36,115 nucleotides of DNA from Methylophilus sp. (GTDB lineage Bacteria > Pseudomonadota > Gammaproteobacteria > Burkholderiales > Methylophilaceae): assembly GCF_008015755.1 (NCBI RefSeq), contig NZ_SSGF01000032.1, forward strand, positions 1 through 36,115, in the 5' to 3' direction. Position numbers and translations under genes: made by a program. Positions 24,297-33,561 of this stretch are shown in pieces. Positions within the stretch are counted from its first letter, which is position 1. Every line of letters begins with the position of its first letter. Below the pieces are notes generated by a model. It saw nothing but the letters and a program-made list of their open reading frames with translations, did no database searches and had not been told where the DNA came from.

Positions 24297-25001
24297 ATGC
24301 AATTTGAACATACCTCTAAGCAATACGATGTAGAACTGGAATCGGTACGCGCCAAGGTTCTGGAAATGGGGGGGCTGGTTGAGCAGCAGATTGTGAATGC
24401 GCTGGAGGCACTGACCAGTGCTGACGTCAACCTGGCCAAAGATGTGATGGAGCGTGACACGCGCGTCAATGCACTGGAAGTGCAAGTGGATGAAGATTGC
24501 AGCCATATCATTGCCCGCAGACAACCTGCCGCACGTGATTTGCGCATGATCATGATGATGGTGAAAACCATCACCGATCTCGAGCGCATTGGCGATGAAG
24601 CAACCAAAATTGCGCGTACTGCTCAGCGTATTTATGAGCAGGACCGTATGTACAAGCCACGGTTTAACGAGATTAAATCCATGGTTGGTATTGTGCGTGA
24701 AATGTTGCGCACTTCTCTGGATTCTTTCGCCCGCCTGGACGTGAGCCAAACGGTTGAGGTGGCCAAGCAGGACGAGCAAGTCGATGAGCAGTTCCGCGCC
24801 GCCATGCGTCAGCTGATTACCTTTATGCTGGAAGACCCGCGCACCATCTCCATGTCACTCGAAGTGCTGTTTGTGGCGAAAGCGGTTGAGCGGATTGGTG
24901 ATCATGCCAAAAACATTTCCGAATACGTCGTCTACATGGTGAAAGGCAAAGATGTACGCCACACCAGCCTGGAAGACATTCAGCGCGAAACACAATCTTA
25001 A
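24297..25001 (+). CDS. phoU: Phosphate signalling complex protein PhoU
   Basis: A 234-residue, all-helical protein with two three-helix PhoU repeats. Hallmarks are FEHTSKQYDVELESVRAKVLEMGGLVEQQI, RRQPAARDLRMIMMMVKTITDLERIGDEATKIA and the second repeat's AKAVERIGDHAKNISEYVVYMVKG. PhoU links the Pst phosphate transporter to the PhoR kinase and restrains Pho-regulon signalling. Usually it ends a pst operon; here pst genes are absent from the window and it follows rpiA. AGGA lies 10 bases before the ATG. Confidence 0.97.
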   Translation: MQFEHTSKQYDVELESVRAKVLEMGGLVEQQIVNALEALTSADVNLAKDVMERDTRVNALEVQVDEDCSHIIARRQPAARDLRMIMMMVKTITDLERIGDEATKIARTAQRIYEQDRMYKPRFNEIKSMVGIVREMLRTSLDSFARLDVSQTVEVAKQDEQVDEQFRAAMRQLITFMLEDPRTISMSLEVLFVAKAVERIGDHAKNISEYVVYMVKGKDVRHTSLEDIQRETQS

Positions 25002-25015
25002 GCGGCAACAAAAAC

Positions 25016-25043
25016 AAAAAAGCACTCCTAGGAGTGCTTTTTT
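25016..25043. terminator. Bidirectional terminator between phoU and yggX
   Basis: A perfect palindrome of 28 bases, AAAAAAGCACTCC followed by its complement around the TA centre, separates two convergent genes. Confidence 0.93.
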
Positions 25044-25058
25044 AATGCGCGAAGTCAG

Positions 25059-25331
25059 TTAAGCGCTGGGTGGTACATAACCACTGGCAGTATCGGCGCC
25101 TTCGCCAAAAAAGTACTTTTCAGTTTGCTCTGACAAATACTTTCTGGCACTGGCATCTGCCAGGCTCAAACGGTTTTCGTTCACCAGCATGGTTTGTTGC
25201 TTTAACCAACCAGCCCAGGCCTCTTTGGACACATGCATATAAATCTTTTTGCCCAATTCACCAGGATACGGCGGAAAATCCATGCCTTCCAGCTCTTTGC
25301 CCAACTTCACACATTGCACTAATCTTGCCAT
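25059..25331 (-). CDS. yggX: Probable Fe(2+)-trafficking protein YggX
   Basis: A 90-residue protein matching YggX along its whole length: [31 protein letters not shown], then [32 protein letters not shown]. The conserved Cys7 is present. YggX protects iron-sulfur clusters from oxidative damage and is under SoxRS control in enterobacteria; regulation here is not visible. In many genomes it adjoins mutY, which is absent here. AGGAAC precedes the ATG. It is divergent from dgkA across 77 bp. Confidence 0.97.
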   Translation of the reverse strand: MARLVQCVKLGKELEGMDFPPYPGELGKKIYMHVSKEAWAGWLKQQTMLVNENRLSLADASARKYLSEQTEKYFFGEGADTASGYVPPSA

Positions 25332-25408
25332 GTTCGTTCCTCACTATACTGCTAAAAGCGCTATCATAGCGCATGTTAAAATATGATGTCGCAATTTAGA
25401 GATAAACC

Positions 25409-25804
25409 ATGCAAAACAATCAACCCTCCAGCCACCAGGAAAGTCCGTTTAAAGGCAAAACTGGTCTTCGTCGCTTAATCAATGCCTTTGGCTACTCGAT
25501 GGATGGCTTTAAAGCCGCCTACCAACACGAGGACGCTTTCCGCCAGGAGGTCTGGCTGTCACTGGTGTTGATCCCATTGGCCTTTTATCTAGAGGCTGAG
25601 GCGTTACACCGCATCCTGATGGTTGGCAGCGTGCTGCTGGTCATGATCGTTGAATTGCTCAACTCTGCGGTTGAGGCCGTGGTTGATCGCGTCTCTATTG
25701 AGCGCCACGCTTTGGCCAAACGCGCCAAGGACATTGGCAGCGCAGCGGTATTATTGGCGCTGATCAATCTAGGCGTAGTGTGGGGATTAATCTTACTAGG
25801 CTAA
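25409..25804 (+). CDS. dgkA: Diacylglycerol kinase (prokaryotic type)
   Basis: A 131-residue trimeric inner-membrane kinase that recycles diacylglycerol, produced during membrane-derived oligosaccharide or lipopolysaccharide modification, to phosphatidic acid. The amphipathic N-terminal helix (GLRRLINAFGYSMDGFKAAYQHEDAFRQEVWLSLVL), three membrane helices and the signature VELLNSAVEAVVDRVSIERHALAKRAKDIGSAAVLLA are all present. A Ser/Gln-rich N-terminal extension of about 15 residues is slightly longer than in E. coli. It is monocistronic, ended by a strong terminator. Confidence 0.97.
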   Translation: MQNNQPSSHQESPFKGKTGLRRLINAFGYSMDGFKAAYQHEDAFRQEVWLSLVLIPLAFYLEAEALHRILMVGSVLLVMIVELLNSAVEAVVDRVSIERHALAKRAKDIGSAAVLLALINLGVVWGLILLG

Positions 25805-25824
25805 TCTCAGCTAGCACACTCATT

Positions 25825-25853
25825 AAAAAAGGTTGGCAATGCCAACCTTTTTT
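25825..25853. terminator. Bidirectional terminator between dgkA and the ZnuD-like receptor
   Basis: AAAAAAGGTTGGCA and TGCCAACCTTTTTT form a 14-bp stem with almost no loop between two convergent genes. Confidence 0.93.
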
Positions 25854-25868
25854 ATTCATTCATTTAGC

Positions 25869-27893
25869 TTAGAAATCAGCCCTGGCGCCAACCAGAATTG
25901 ATCGCGCCCCGGCAGGCGAAATATCCTTCAGAAAAGACGCATGCTCGCGAATCTCATCATTGAGCAGGTTATTGGCTTTAGCAAACAACTCTACGTTGTA
26001 TTTCACAGGCAGCTTGAAGGCGACCAACGCACTGAGGTTGGTATATCCATCGGTTTTCAGTTCGTTTTCAGCCACATTGTTTTGCTTAAAAGCGTGCAAC
26101 ACATCCATACGCGCGTTCCAGTTGCCTAAACGGTAATCGAGCCCGCCCCCCAATCGCAATGGCGAGATACGCGGCAAGTATTCGTTGTTGCGGGTGTCTT
26201 TAGCATGCACATAGTCACCACGCAGCTTGAGTGCCCACTCATCATTCAAGGCAAACTTACCTTCGAGCTCAAGGCCTTTAAACAGGGCGGGGACCGCTTG
26301 AAAGTTTGCGATCGGCAAGCCTGAGCCTGGGTCGGTTGCGCCGTTATTAAACAAACCGATAAAGTTCTGGAAACGCGTCGCATAGGCACCGAAAGTGATG
26401 CTATGTCCATTAGCTTTCCACTTTAGCTGGGCATCAATACCATTTGACGTTTCTTTGTTGAGATTGGCATTACCCACCTCAAACTGGCCAGTGGCCACAT
26501 GCTCACCATTGGCATACAGCTCAAAGTAGCTAGGTGCGCGTTCGTTATGTGAAAGATTAGCCGTTGCACTCCAGGCATCATCAATGGTGTATAAACCACC
26601 CAAGGCAAAACTGTTCGGATTAAAGCGGTTGTTAAATGCTTGCGTAAAAATGACATCTGCACTGGAGTTAACGGTTGTCTCACCCAGTCGCCCGCCAAAT
26701 GTGATTTTGTGCTTATCAATAGGCAGCTCTTCATAGACGTAGAGCGCCTGTGACTGTGTCACCACGCTAGGCACGAATGCTTCCTCACCCAAGGCCTGAA
26801 AACGGGTATTCTGGAACTGATAACCCAATACACCATTGACCTTACCCAGCGGCACATGGGTTGCCTCTAAGCTACCTTCCATACCGCGATTTTTAAATGT
26901 CGTTCCAACCACACCATCTTCCAGCTCAACGTGCTGATAATCCGTATGGGCCATGCGCAATTTGAGTTTTTGCAACGGTCCCTTTAAATCGCGCACTTCA
27001 CCCGCCAGTTCCAGACGTTTGTTTTGCATATCGATGCGTACACTGTCTTCTGCCACCGTACCATAGTTGTTATTCGAATCAGCATAGGATACGCCCAGGT
27101 AGCCAGTATCAAAGGTCCAAGATGCGCCCAACGCACCGCCGTTTGCCAGCGCAGCACTATTATTCAATTTGCCATCGCCCTTGCTGTCGCGCGGCGTACC
27201 ATCTGCCCGGCTTTTGCGCTTAGACACAGCATAGCCTGGAATCTCCAGATTGCTGGTTTCGCGGCTATACACATCGGCATGCAGCGCAAAGATGCCGTTA
27301 CCAACGTCCATCACTGCCGCGCCGTTGCGCGTATTATCCGGCCCGCCAAAGCGCGCCTCAGCACGACCGGTATACCCATCTAAAGACTCTTTCGGGATAC
27401 GATGGTCAATGGCGTTGACCACGCCACCCATCGCGCTACCGCCGTAGAGCAAGGCCGCAGGCCCGCGTACGACGTCAATCTGCTCAATAATCAACGGATC
27501 TATACCCACGGCATGGTCAAAGCTCAGGGAAGAAGCATCGAGCACACCGACACCGTTTTGCATGATGCGCACGCGCTCACCATCCAGACCGCGGATAATC
27601 GGGCGTGAGGCATTGGGGCCAAACTGCGTCGCCGTGACGCCTGGGATGCCGTTGAGCGTCTCACCCAGCGTGCCTTGGCGGCGCAGGCTTAATTCGCGGC
27701 CCCCAAGCACGGACACCGGGACGACCATATCATCCGACGCGACACCTAAAGGATTGCCGGTCACCGGCACTTGATCAAGATCGATATTTGAAGTGTTATC
27801 TGCAGCTAAGACAGGTGTCGTTAATGCGGCCATCATCGCCAGCCATAGCGGTTTGTGACGCCAGGCAGGCGCCATCTGTTTCATCATATTCAT
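25869..27893 (-). CDS. TonB-dependent outer-membrane receptor, ZnuD-like
   Basis: A 674-residue receptor from the chosen ATG at 27893, which has GGAA just upstream and gives a proper Sec signal peptide (KPLWLAMMAALTTPVLA). The frame is open to 27953 without a good ribosome site. The plug contains RRQGTLGETLNGIPGVTATQFGPNASRPIIRGLDGERVRIMQNGVGVLDASSLSFDHAVGIDPL and the RGPAALLYGGSAMGGVVNAID signature; this pattern is that of ZnuD and relatives that import zinc or haem. A barrel follows, ending in ARSILVGARADF with C-terminal Phe. A small Cys/His-containing secreted protein gene lies upstream on the same strand, as seen at other such loci. Zinc as the substrate is inferred from similarity. Confidence 0.93.
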   Translation of the reverse strand: MNMMKQMAPAWRHKPLWLAMMAALTTPVLAADNTSNIDLDQVPVTGNPLGVASDDMVVPVSVLGGRELSLRRQGTLGETLNGIPGVTATQFGPNASRPIIRGLDGERVRIMQNGVGVLDASSLSFDHAVGIDPLIIEQIDVVRGPAALLYGGSAMGGVVNAIDHRIPKESLDGYTGRAEARFGGPDNTRNGAAVMDVGNGIFALHADVYSRETSNLEIPGYAVSKRKSRADGTPRDSKGDGKLNNSAALANGGALGASWTFDTGYLGVSYADSNNNYGTVAEDSVRIDMQNKRLELAGEVRDLKGPLQKLKLRMAHTDYQHVELEDGVVGTTFKNRGMEGSLEATHVPLGKVNGVLGYQFQNTRFQALGEEAFVPSVVTQSQALYVYEELPIDKHKITFGGRLGETTVNSSADVIFTQAFNNRFNPNSFALGGLYTIDDAWSATANLSHNERAPSYFELYANGEHVATGQFEVGNANLNKETSNGIDAQLKWKANGHSITFGAYATRFQNFIGLFNNGATDPGSGLPIANFQAVPALFKGLELEGKFALNDEWALKLRGDYVHAKDTRNNEYLPRISPLRLGGGLDYRLGNWNARMDVLHAFKQNNVAENELKTDGYTNLSALVAFKLPVKYNVELFAKANNLLNDEIREHASFLKDISPAGARSILVGARADF

Positions 27894-27989
27894 TGCGTTT
27901 CCAGACATGATAGAGACAGTGCAAGCTGCACTGTACTCAAAATAAATGTGCACCAGACATGGCTTTGCCAGTCAGGGCGCGTTTAATAA

Positions 27990-28304
27990 TCAGGCGGAAG
28001 TCATGAAGGGTGGCGCACGTGCAGAATAAACGGCAACGTGATGCGTATTGACCGCAATAATCGCTGCGGCGGGGAGGGTAACCTGAGACAGTGGCGGCAA
28101 ATGCCACTGCGGCGTTTGTGTCAGCGCGCCAGCGGCATGCGCTAAGCTAATACACAAGGTACAAGGCTCATTGCCTTGTTTTTTATCGGGTTGTGACTGC
28201 TGAGTCAGCTCTTTGATGTGGCTAATTTCGTGCGTAGCAATGCCAGTTTGCGCAATGGCAAACAGCATGGCCAACAGAAAATACACATAAAAGCGTTTTA
28301 ACAT
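27990..28304 (-). CDS. Small secreted Cys/His protein (DUF2946-like) paired with the TonB receptor
   Basis: A 104-residue protein with an N-terminal hydrophobic signal (YVYFLLAMLFAIAQTGIA), then HEISHIKEL, a CTLC pair in EPCTLCISLAHAAG and a Pro-rich C-terminal half ending APPFMTSA. Proteins of this layout, often called DUF2946, are commonly found just upstream of metal or haem TonB receptors. The His-x3-His and Cys-x2-Cys residues could bind a metal ion, which is inference. It ends 96 bp before the chosen receptor start with no terminator between. No good ribosome site precedes the ATG, and a TATATT-type box falls only about 10 bases upstream, so a short or leaderless message is possible. 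Confidence 0.75.
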   Translation of the reverse strand: MLKRFYVYFLLAMLFAIAQTGIATHEISHIKELTQQSQPDKKQGNEPCTLCISLAHAAGALTQTPQWHLPPLSQVTLPAAAIIAVNTHHVAVYSARAPPFMTSA

Positions 28305-28308
28305 CTTG

Positions 28309-28326
28309 AATATATTAGCATATATT
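28309..28326. promoter_or_regulatory. Inverted repeat AATATAT-N4-ATATATT before the receptor operon
   Basis: A perfect 7-base-arm inverted repeat directly upstream of the small protein's start codon and overlapping likely -10 sequence. AT-rich palindromes of this kind are what Zur or Fur sites look like, but it does not clearly match either consensus. Confidence 0.35.
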
Positions 28327-28352
28327 TATGACAATCGAATGAACAGCCACCT

Positions 28353-29414
28353 CTAGCGCAGCAATGCACTGAGAATCGCTTCCACCGCATTGGCATTTTG
28401 CACGGGCACATAGCCGCCTTCCAGCAGCCACAGCATACGTCCTTGCGCATAAGTCTCGGCCAGCTGTTTAATGCGGGTGGCGATATTGCTATATCCCGCA
28501 TCTGTGTATTGCAACGCCCCTAAACGATCACCGGCATGTGCATCCAGCCCGGCCGACACCAGGACGAGTTGCGGTCGGAATTGCTGCATGGCAGGCGCCA
28601 ACTGCTGCGCTAATGCATGCAAAAGCACTTGTTCGTTGCTGCCTGGGTGCACATCCACATTCATGGTATAGCCCAGCCCGGCGCCTATCCCCTGTTCAGA
28701 CGGACGACCACTGCCGGGATACAAGGGATGCTGATGCGCACTAAAATAAAAGACGCTGTTATCTGCCTCAAAAATCGCCTGCGTGCCATTGCCATGATGC
28801 ACGTCGATATCAATAATTAAAATGCGTTGAATGGCGTAACGCTGCTGGGCATAACGCGCCGCAACGGCAATATGGTTAATCAGACAAAATCCCATCCCGC
28901 GTTCGCGGGTGGCGTGATGACCGGGTGGGCGCACCAGGGCAAATGCGGTCGCGGATGGCTGAGACATGATGGCATCCACGCCTGCCATGCCCGCACCAGA
29001 AGCCAGTGTCGCCACCGCCACCGAGTGTGGCGAAATCACCGTGTCGCCAGTACTGAGTAGCCTGCGCTCCCCAGCATGGACATGTGCTTGCTCAGCATCT
29101 AGCAAATCGAGATAAGCGGCGCTGTGCACGCGTAATAAATCTGCACGCGTGGCCGCAGCAAAAGCAGGCCAGCGCAACAATGGTTGCCACGACGGCTGTT
29201 GCAAGCGCTCCACAATCGCACTGACGCGATGCGCTTGCTCCGGATGCTCAGGCCCTGGGTCATGTGTTTCAAAGCGGGCGTCATACAAGATGGTAATGGG
29301 CGGCTTGCCAGAGCTGGCTGATGCGCCATCCTGCGCAACAGCCTCAGGCATGCAGAGCAGCAAGGGACTCAACACTAATAGTCCCGACAGCAGAGGAGAA
29401 CAATATCGCTTCAT
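28353..29414 (-). CDS. Histone-deacetylase-superfamily amidohydrolase with a signal peptide
   Basis: A 353-residue zinc amidohydrolase of the class II-like bacterial deacetylase (acetylpolyamine amidohydrolase / AcuC / HDAC) superfamily. The core motifs are intact: HDPGPEHPEQAHRVSAIVERL, the His-His dyad in VRPPGHHATRERGMGFCLINH (about residues 160-175), the zinc ligands in IIDIDVHHGNGTQAIF (about 198-213) and LVSAGLDAHAGD (about 285-295), and LLEGGY near the end. The ATG at 29414 is chosen because it yields MKRYCSPLLSGLLVLSPLLLCM and a signal-peptidase site near AVA-Q; the frame is open to 29480. Most family members are cytoplasmic, so predicted export is odd. The gene lies between truB and the zinc-receptor operon; its substrate is unknown. 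Confidence 0.9.
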   Translation of the reverse strand: MKRYCSPLLSGLLVLSPLLLCMPEAVAQDGASASSGKPPITILYDARFETHDPGPEHPEQAHRVSAIVERLQQPSWQPLLRWPAFAAATRADLLRVHSAAYLDLLDAEQAHVHAGERRLLSTGDTVISPHSVAVATLASGAGMAGVDAIMSQPSATAFALVRPPGHHATRERGMGFCLINHIAVAARYAQQRYAIQRILIIDIDVHHGNGTQAIFEADNSVFYFSAHQHPLYPGSGRPSEQGIGAGLGYTMNVDVHPGSNEQVLLHALAQQLAPAMQQFRPQLVLVSAGLDAHAGDRLGALQYTDAGYSNIATRIKQLAETYAQGRMLWLLEGGYVPVQNANAVEAILSALLR

Positions 29415-29514
29415 GGCTAGCGGCCAAATTAAGGGGCAATCTATGGATTGTAAAAACTTGCCGCATTGGTGGCAAGCCAAGCAATCAAGTAGTCAAGCGG
29501 CTGGATTAGCCAGT

Positions 29515-30414
29515 TTAGAGATTGACCACGCGTTTGGGCGCGATGCGGCCGTCGCGCTGTTGAAAACCGACGCCCAGAAACAGGCCAGCCTCACTATAAA
29601 TACGCAGTTCGCCTGGCGGAATAATGCCTGACACCCACACCGGATTACCCTGCTTGAAATAATAAGCCGCATCGTCTTGCAGCTCGATTTTTGGTAACGC
29701 CGTGATCGCGGTATCCACCGGCAGTAACAAGGCATCACGCTGTTCGGCGGTCATCTGTTCTAATGCTTCAATGGTCACCGTATGCGCAATCTGGTAGGTG
29801 GCCGTCGCCGTGCGGCGTAAGGCAGTTAAATGCGCGCCAGCCTGCAAGGCTTTACCAATATCCTCACCCAGGGTGCGAATGTAAGTGCCTTTGCTACAGG
29901 TGACTTCAATCTCTGCACTGTTATCGGCACAACCGAGCACACGCAAGGCATAAATCGTCACCTGGCGTGGTTTACGCTCCAACTCGACACCATCGCGCGC
30001 GTATTCATACAAAGGCTTGCCGTTCACCTTGAGTGCCGAATACATCGGTGGCACTTGCGTGATCTCACCCATAAATTGCGGCAACACCTGCTCAATCTGC
30101 GCGCGGCTGATCTCACAATCCACCTGGCTGACCACATCGCCTTCTTTATCGCCGGTGGTGGTGGTCACACCAAACTTGACGGTCGCCACATAGGTTTTAT
30201 TTTCATCAGTTAAATGCTGGGCAAACTTGGTAGCCTCCCCTAGGCAGATAGGCAACACGCCGGTCGCCAAAGGGTCCAGCGTGCCAGTGTGTCCTGCTTT
30301 TTGCGCCTGATATAACCACTTGACCTTTTGCAAGGCCTGGTTGGAAGAAAAACCATACGGTTTGTCGAGCAATAACACGCCGCTCACGGCGCGTTTAATG
30401 CGTTTGGTTTGCAT
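29515..30414 (-). CDS. truB: tRNA pseudouridine(55) synthase TruB
   Basis: A 299-residue enzyme that makes pseudouridine at position 55 in the T loop of tRNAs. The N-terminal GVLLLDKPYGFSSNQALQKVKWLY and the catalytic aspartate in AGHTGTLDPLATGVLPICLGEATKFAQ are clear; later motifs include TYIRTLGEDIGKALQAGAHLTALRRT, and the C-terminal PUA-like region ends GVGFQQRDGRIAPKRVVNL. It follows rbfA by 18 bp in the canonical nusA-infB-rbfA-truB order. The ATG has only a pyrimidine-rich region upstream, so translation may depend on coupling to rbfA. Confidence 0.98.
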   Translation of the reverse strand: MQTKRIKRAVSGVLLLDKPYGFSSNQALQKVKWLYQAQKAGHTGTLDPLATGVLPICLGEATKFAQHLTDENKTYVATVKFGVTTTTGDKEGDVVSQVDCEISRAQIEQVLPQFMGEITQVPPMYSALKVNGKPLYEYARDGVELERKPRQVTIYALRVLGCADNSAEIEVTCSKGTYIRTLGEDIGKALQAGAHLTALRRTATATYQIAHTVTIEALEQMTAEQRDALLLPVDTAITALPKIELQDDAAYYFKQGNPVWVSGIIPPGELRIYSEAGLFLGVGFQQRDGRIAPKRVVNL

Positions 30415-30432
30415 AGATAAAAAAGGGAGAAA

Positions 30433-30789
30433 TTAGTCTTGCGGCGGTGTATCAGACAACGCTGCATTGATCAGCTTGTCCATGTGCATGCCGCGGTCTA
30501 TGGATTCGTCATAGACAAAGTGTAATTGCGGCATGGTACGCAGCATCATGCGTTTGCCCAACTGCGAGCGCAAAAAGCCAGCAGCTTTTTCTAGCCCGGC
30601 CTGCAAGCCTTTGCTATTTTTTGCGGCGGTATAAAACACTTTGGCATGCGCCATGTCGCCAGTCACCTCAACACCGGTCAAGGTCACCATCTGTACGCGC
30701 GGATCTTTGACCTCAAACATGAGCAAATCCGCCAGTTCACGGCGCATTTGCTCTGAGACACGGTCAGTTCTTGAAAATGCTTTAGCCAT
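30433..30789 (-). CDS. rbfA: Ribosome-binding factor A
   Basis: A 118-residue KH-fold factor needed for 16S rRNA 5'-end maturation and cold adaptation of the 30S subunit. Typical sequence includes RTDRVSEQMRRELADLLMFEVKDPRVQMVTLTGVEVTGDMAHAKVFY and LGKRMMLRTMPQLHFVYDESIDRGMHMDKLI. Its ATG overlaps the infB stop by one base (TAATG), showing tight translational coupling. Confidence 0.98.
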   Translation of the reverse strand: MAKAFSRTDRVSEQMRRELADLLMFEVKDPRVQMVTLTGVEVTGDMAHAKVFYTAAKNSKGLQAGLEKAAGFLRSQLGKRMMLRTMPQLHFVYDESIDRGMHMDKLINAALSDTPPQD

Positions 30790-33494
30790 TACAGCGTTCT
30801 AGCCACTTCAACGACTTCGTAGACTTCCAGAATATCGCCCACTTCGATCTCGTTGTAGTTCTTGAGAGACAGGCCGCACTCGAAGTTGTTTTTGACTTCT
30901 TTAACGTCGTCTTTAAAGCGCTTCAGAGAATCCAGCTCACCAGTGTGAATAATCACATTGTTGCGCAGTACGCGTACTTTGGAGTTGCGTTTAACCACAC
31001 CATCCTGCACATAACAACCGGCAATCGAACCCACTTTGGAAATCTTGAACACTTCGCGGATTTCGACAGTGCCTATCATCTGCTCTTTGTGTTCTGGAGC
31101 CAACATACCACCCAGTGCCGCTTTGATTTCATCAACGGCTTCGTAAATGATGTTGTAGTAACGCAGGTCTACATCCAGATTTTCCACCAATTTACGGGCA
31201 CCGGCATCCGCACGCACGTTAAAGCCGATCAACACCGCTTTAGACGCCGCCGCCAGGTTCACATCAGACTCGCTGATCGCACCCACGGCCGTGTGAATGA
31301 TATTCACGCGCACTTCATTGGTTGAGAGTTTCTGCAAGCTGGTAGTCAAGGCTTCAAATGACCCCTGAACATCAGACTTGATAATGAGGTTCAGTGTTTG
31401 CACTTCACCTTCAGCCATCTGCTCAAACATGTTTTCCAGTTTGGCTGCTTGCTGCTTGGCCAGCTTCACATCGCGGAACTTGCCTTGACGGAACAGGGCG
31501 ATTTCACGCGCCTTACGTTCATCGTTCAATACAATGGTTTCTTCACCGGCGCTAGGCACGTCAGACAAGCCCAACACTTCCACCGGGATCGAAGGACCCG
31601 CTTCTTTAATGTCATTGCCGTTTTCGTCCAGCATGGCGCGTACACGACCATAAGCCGTACCCGCCAGCAACATGTCACCACGGCGCAGCACACCAGACTG
31701 TACCAATACGGTAGACACCGGGCCGCGACCTTTGTCCAGGCGGCCTTCAATCACCAAGCCTTTGGCCGGGGTATTTTGTGGTGAAGTCAGTTCCAGTACT
31801 TCTGCCTGCAACAGCACGGCTTCGAGCAACTCATCAATGCCTTTGCCGGTTTTGGCAGACACTTCACGGAACATGGTTTCACCGCCATATTCTTCAGGCA
31901 CCACTTCGTGCGAAATCAATTCGTTTTTCACACGGTCAGGTTGCGCTTCTGGTTTATCCACCTTATTGATCGCCACCACGATAGGCACATTACCCGCTTT
32001 GGCATGGTGAATCGCTTCAATCGTTTGCGGCATCACGCCATCATCGGCAGACACCACCAGAATCACAATATCGGTGGCCTTGGCACCACGGGCACGCATG
32101 GCGGTAAACGCCTCGTGACCAGGCGTATCAAGGAAAGTCACCATGCCGCGTGGTGTTTCCACGTGGTAAGCACCAATATGCTGGGTAATGCCACCGGCTT
32201 CGCCAGAGGCCACACGGCTACGACGAATGTAATCCAGCAATGAGGTTTTACCATGGTCAACGTGACCCATCACTGTCACCACTGGCGGACGCGCTTCCAT
32301 CACCGCTTCGACTGTTTCCGTCTCTTCCAGGAAGCTTTCTGGGTCGTTTGCAGCCGCAGCTTGCGCTTTATGGCCCATTTCTTCTACCAGAATGATCGCT
32401 GTATCTTGATCCAGTACCTGGTTAATGGTCACCATCATGCCCATTTTCATCAAGGCCTTGATCACTTCTGCAGCTTTGACTGACATTTTGTGTGCCAGGT
32501 CAGCCACTGAAATGGTTTCAGGCACCATCACCTCTTTGATCAATGGCTCAGTCGGCGCATTGAATGCATGTTGGTCATCTTTGCTTGATTTGTGGTGTTT
32601 ACCTTTGGGTGTACGCCAGCCCTGAGCACCACCAGCCGGGGCATCACCGCGGGTTTTAATACCGCGTTTTTTGTTTTCGTTATCGGTCCAGTCGCGATTA
32701 TCGGTCTTGGCCTTTTTGTCTTTGGTTTCTGGTTTATCAGCCACTTTGTTGGCCGGCTTGTGCAAAGTGCCTTCAGACAGCTTAGTCGCTGCCGGTTTAT
32801 TCTTCGCTGCTTCTGCCTCGGCCTGGCGTTTTGCTTCTTCTTCTGCACGACGCAAGGTCAATGCTTGCTTGCGCTGAACATCCTCAGCTTGCAAGGCAGC
32901 CAGCTTAGCGGCACGCACCGCTTCGTTCTCGCGCAAAGCAATTTCCTGCGCCGAAAGCACCGCTGTTTTTTTCGCTACGACAGGCGCAGGCGTCTCAACC
33001 ACAGGGGCAGATTCAACCACTACCGGAGTCTCAACTGGCTCAGGTTCTGGCTCGGGCAGGACTTCAGCCACCTCTTCAACCACAGGCGTTTCAGCAATGA
33101 CTTCCTCAATCTCTACAGGCAATTCGTCCAAGACTTCCGGCAAAGCGCTTTCAGCTTCTTCGTAAGTAGCATCAACCGGCTGGTCAAAACCAATTTCCGG
33201 GCGCTCCAGTACGCGTTTTTTGCGCACCTCCACTTGAATCGTACGCGCCTTACCTGAGCTGTCGAGCTTTTTGATCTCAGTATTTTGCTTGCGGGTTAAG
33301 GTGATTTTATTTTTGGGCGCGTTTGCCGCACCATGCTCTTTACGCAAGTAATCCAGCAAGGCAGCCTTGTCACCTTCTTCCAAAAAATCATCCACAGACG
33401 TTTTGTTAACGCCTGCGCTTTTCAGTTGCTCGATAAGCAGAGTCGTTGGAAGACCCAGCTCTGCGGCAAATTGTGCGACGGTTGAAAGTGCCAT
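30789..33494 (-). CDS. infB: Translation initiation factor IF-2
   Basis: A 901-residue GTPase that places initiator tRNA in the ribosome. The N-terminal IF2_N domain ([29 protein letters not shown]) is followed by a long, low-complexity Glu/Pro/Val- and Ala/Lys-rich linker (about residues 110-300), a second IF2_N-type segment ([28 protein letters not shown]) and the G domain at about residue 405 with [14 protein letters not shown] (G1), [15 protein letters not shown] (G3) and NKVDKP (G4). Domains II to IV follow and end in [20 protein letters not shown]. Some internal in-frame start codons might give short isoforms as in E. coli, but none is proved here. Confidence 0.99.
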   Translation of the reverse strand: MALSTVAQFAAELGLPTTLLIEQLKSAGVNKTSVDDFLEEGDKAALLDYLRKEHGAANAPKNKITLTRKQNTEIKKLDSSGKARTIQVEVRKKRVLERPEIGFDQPVDATYEEAESALPEVLDELPVEIEEVIAETPVVEEVAEVLPEPEPEPVETPVVVESAPVVETPAPVVAKKTAVLSAQEIALRENEAVRAAKLAALQAEDVQRKQALTLRRAEEEAKRQAEAEAAKNKPAATKLSEGTLHKPANKVADKPETKDKKAKTDNRDWTDNENKKRGIKTRGDAPAGGAQGWRTPKGKHHKSSKDDQHAFNAPTEPLIKEVMVPETISVADLAHKMSVKAAEVIKALMKMGMMVTINQVLDQDTAIILVEEMGHKAQAAAANDPESFLEETETVEAVMEARPPVVTVMGHVDHGKTSLLDYIRRSRVASGEAGGITQHIGAYHVETPRGMVTFLDTPGHEAFTAMRARGAKATDIVILVVSADDGVMPQTIEAIHHAKAGNVPIVVAINKVDKPEAQPDRVKNELISHEVVPEEYGGETMFREVSAKTGKGIDELLEAVLLQAEVLELTSPQNTPAKGLVIEGRLDKGRGPVSTVLVQSGVLRRGDMLLAGTAYGRVRAMLDENGNDIKEAGPSIPVEVLGLSDVPSAGEETIVLNDERKAREIALFRQGKFRDVKLAKQQAAKLENMFEQMAEGEVQTLNLIIKSDVQGSFEALTTSLQKLSTNEVRVNIIHTAVGAISESDVNLAAASKAVLIGFNVRADAGARKLVENLDVDLRYYNIIYEAVDEIKAALGGMLAPEHKEQMIGTVEIREVFKISKVGSIAGCYVQDGVVKRNSKVRVLRNNVIIHTGELDSLKRFKDDVKEVKNNFECGLSLKNYNEIEVGDILEVYEVVEVARTL

Positions 33495-33561
33495 GTACTG
33501 CTCCAGTTCAATTACTTTATTTTTTAATTAAGATGTATGCATGATGTCTTAACCGCATAGG

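Noticed and set aside
24244..24298. Two TTGTCAT motifs before phoU as a Pho box
   Set aside because: The copies are 48 bases apart, not the 11- or 22-base Pho-box spacing, and one overlaps the start codon.
32592..33257. 221-residue plus-strand frame opposite infB
   Set aside because: It is a Phe/Arg-rich antisense shadow of the low-complexity linker in IF-2.
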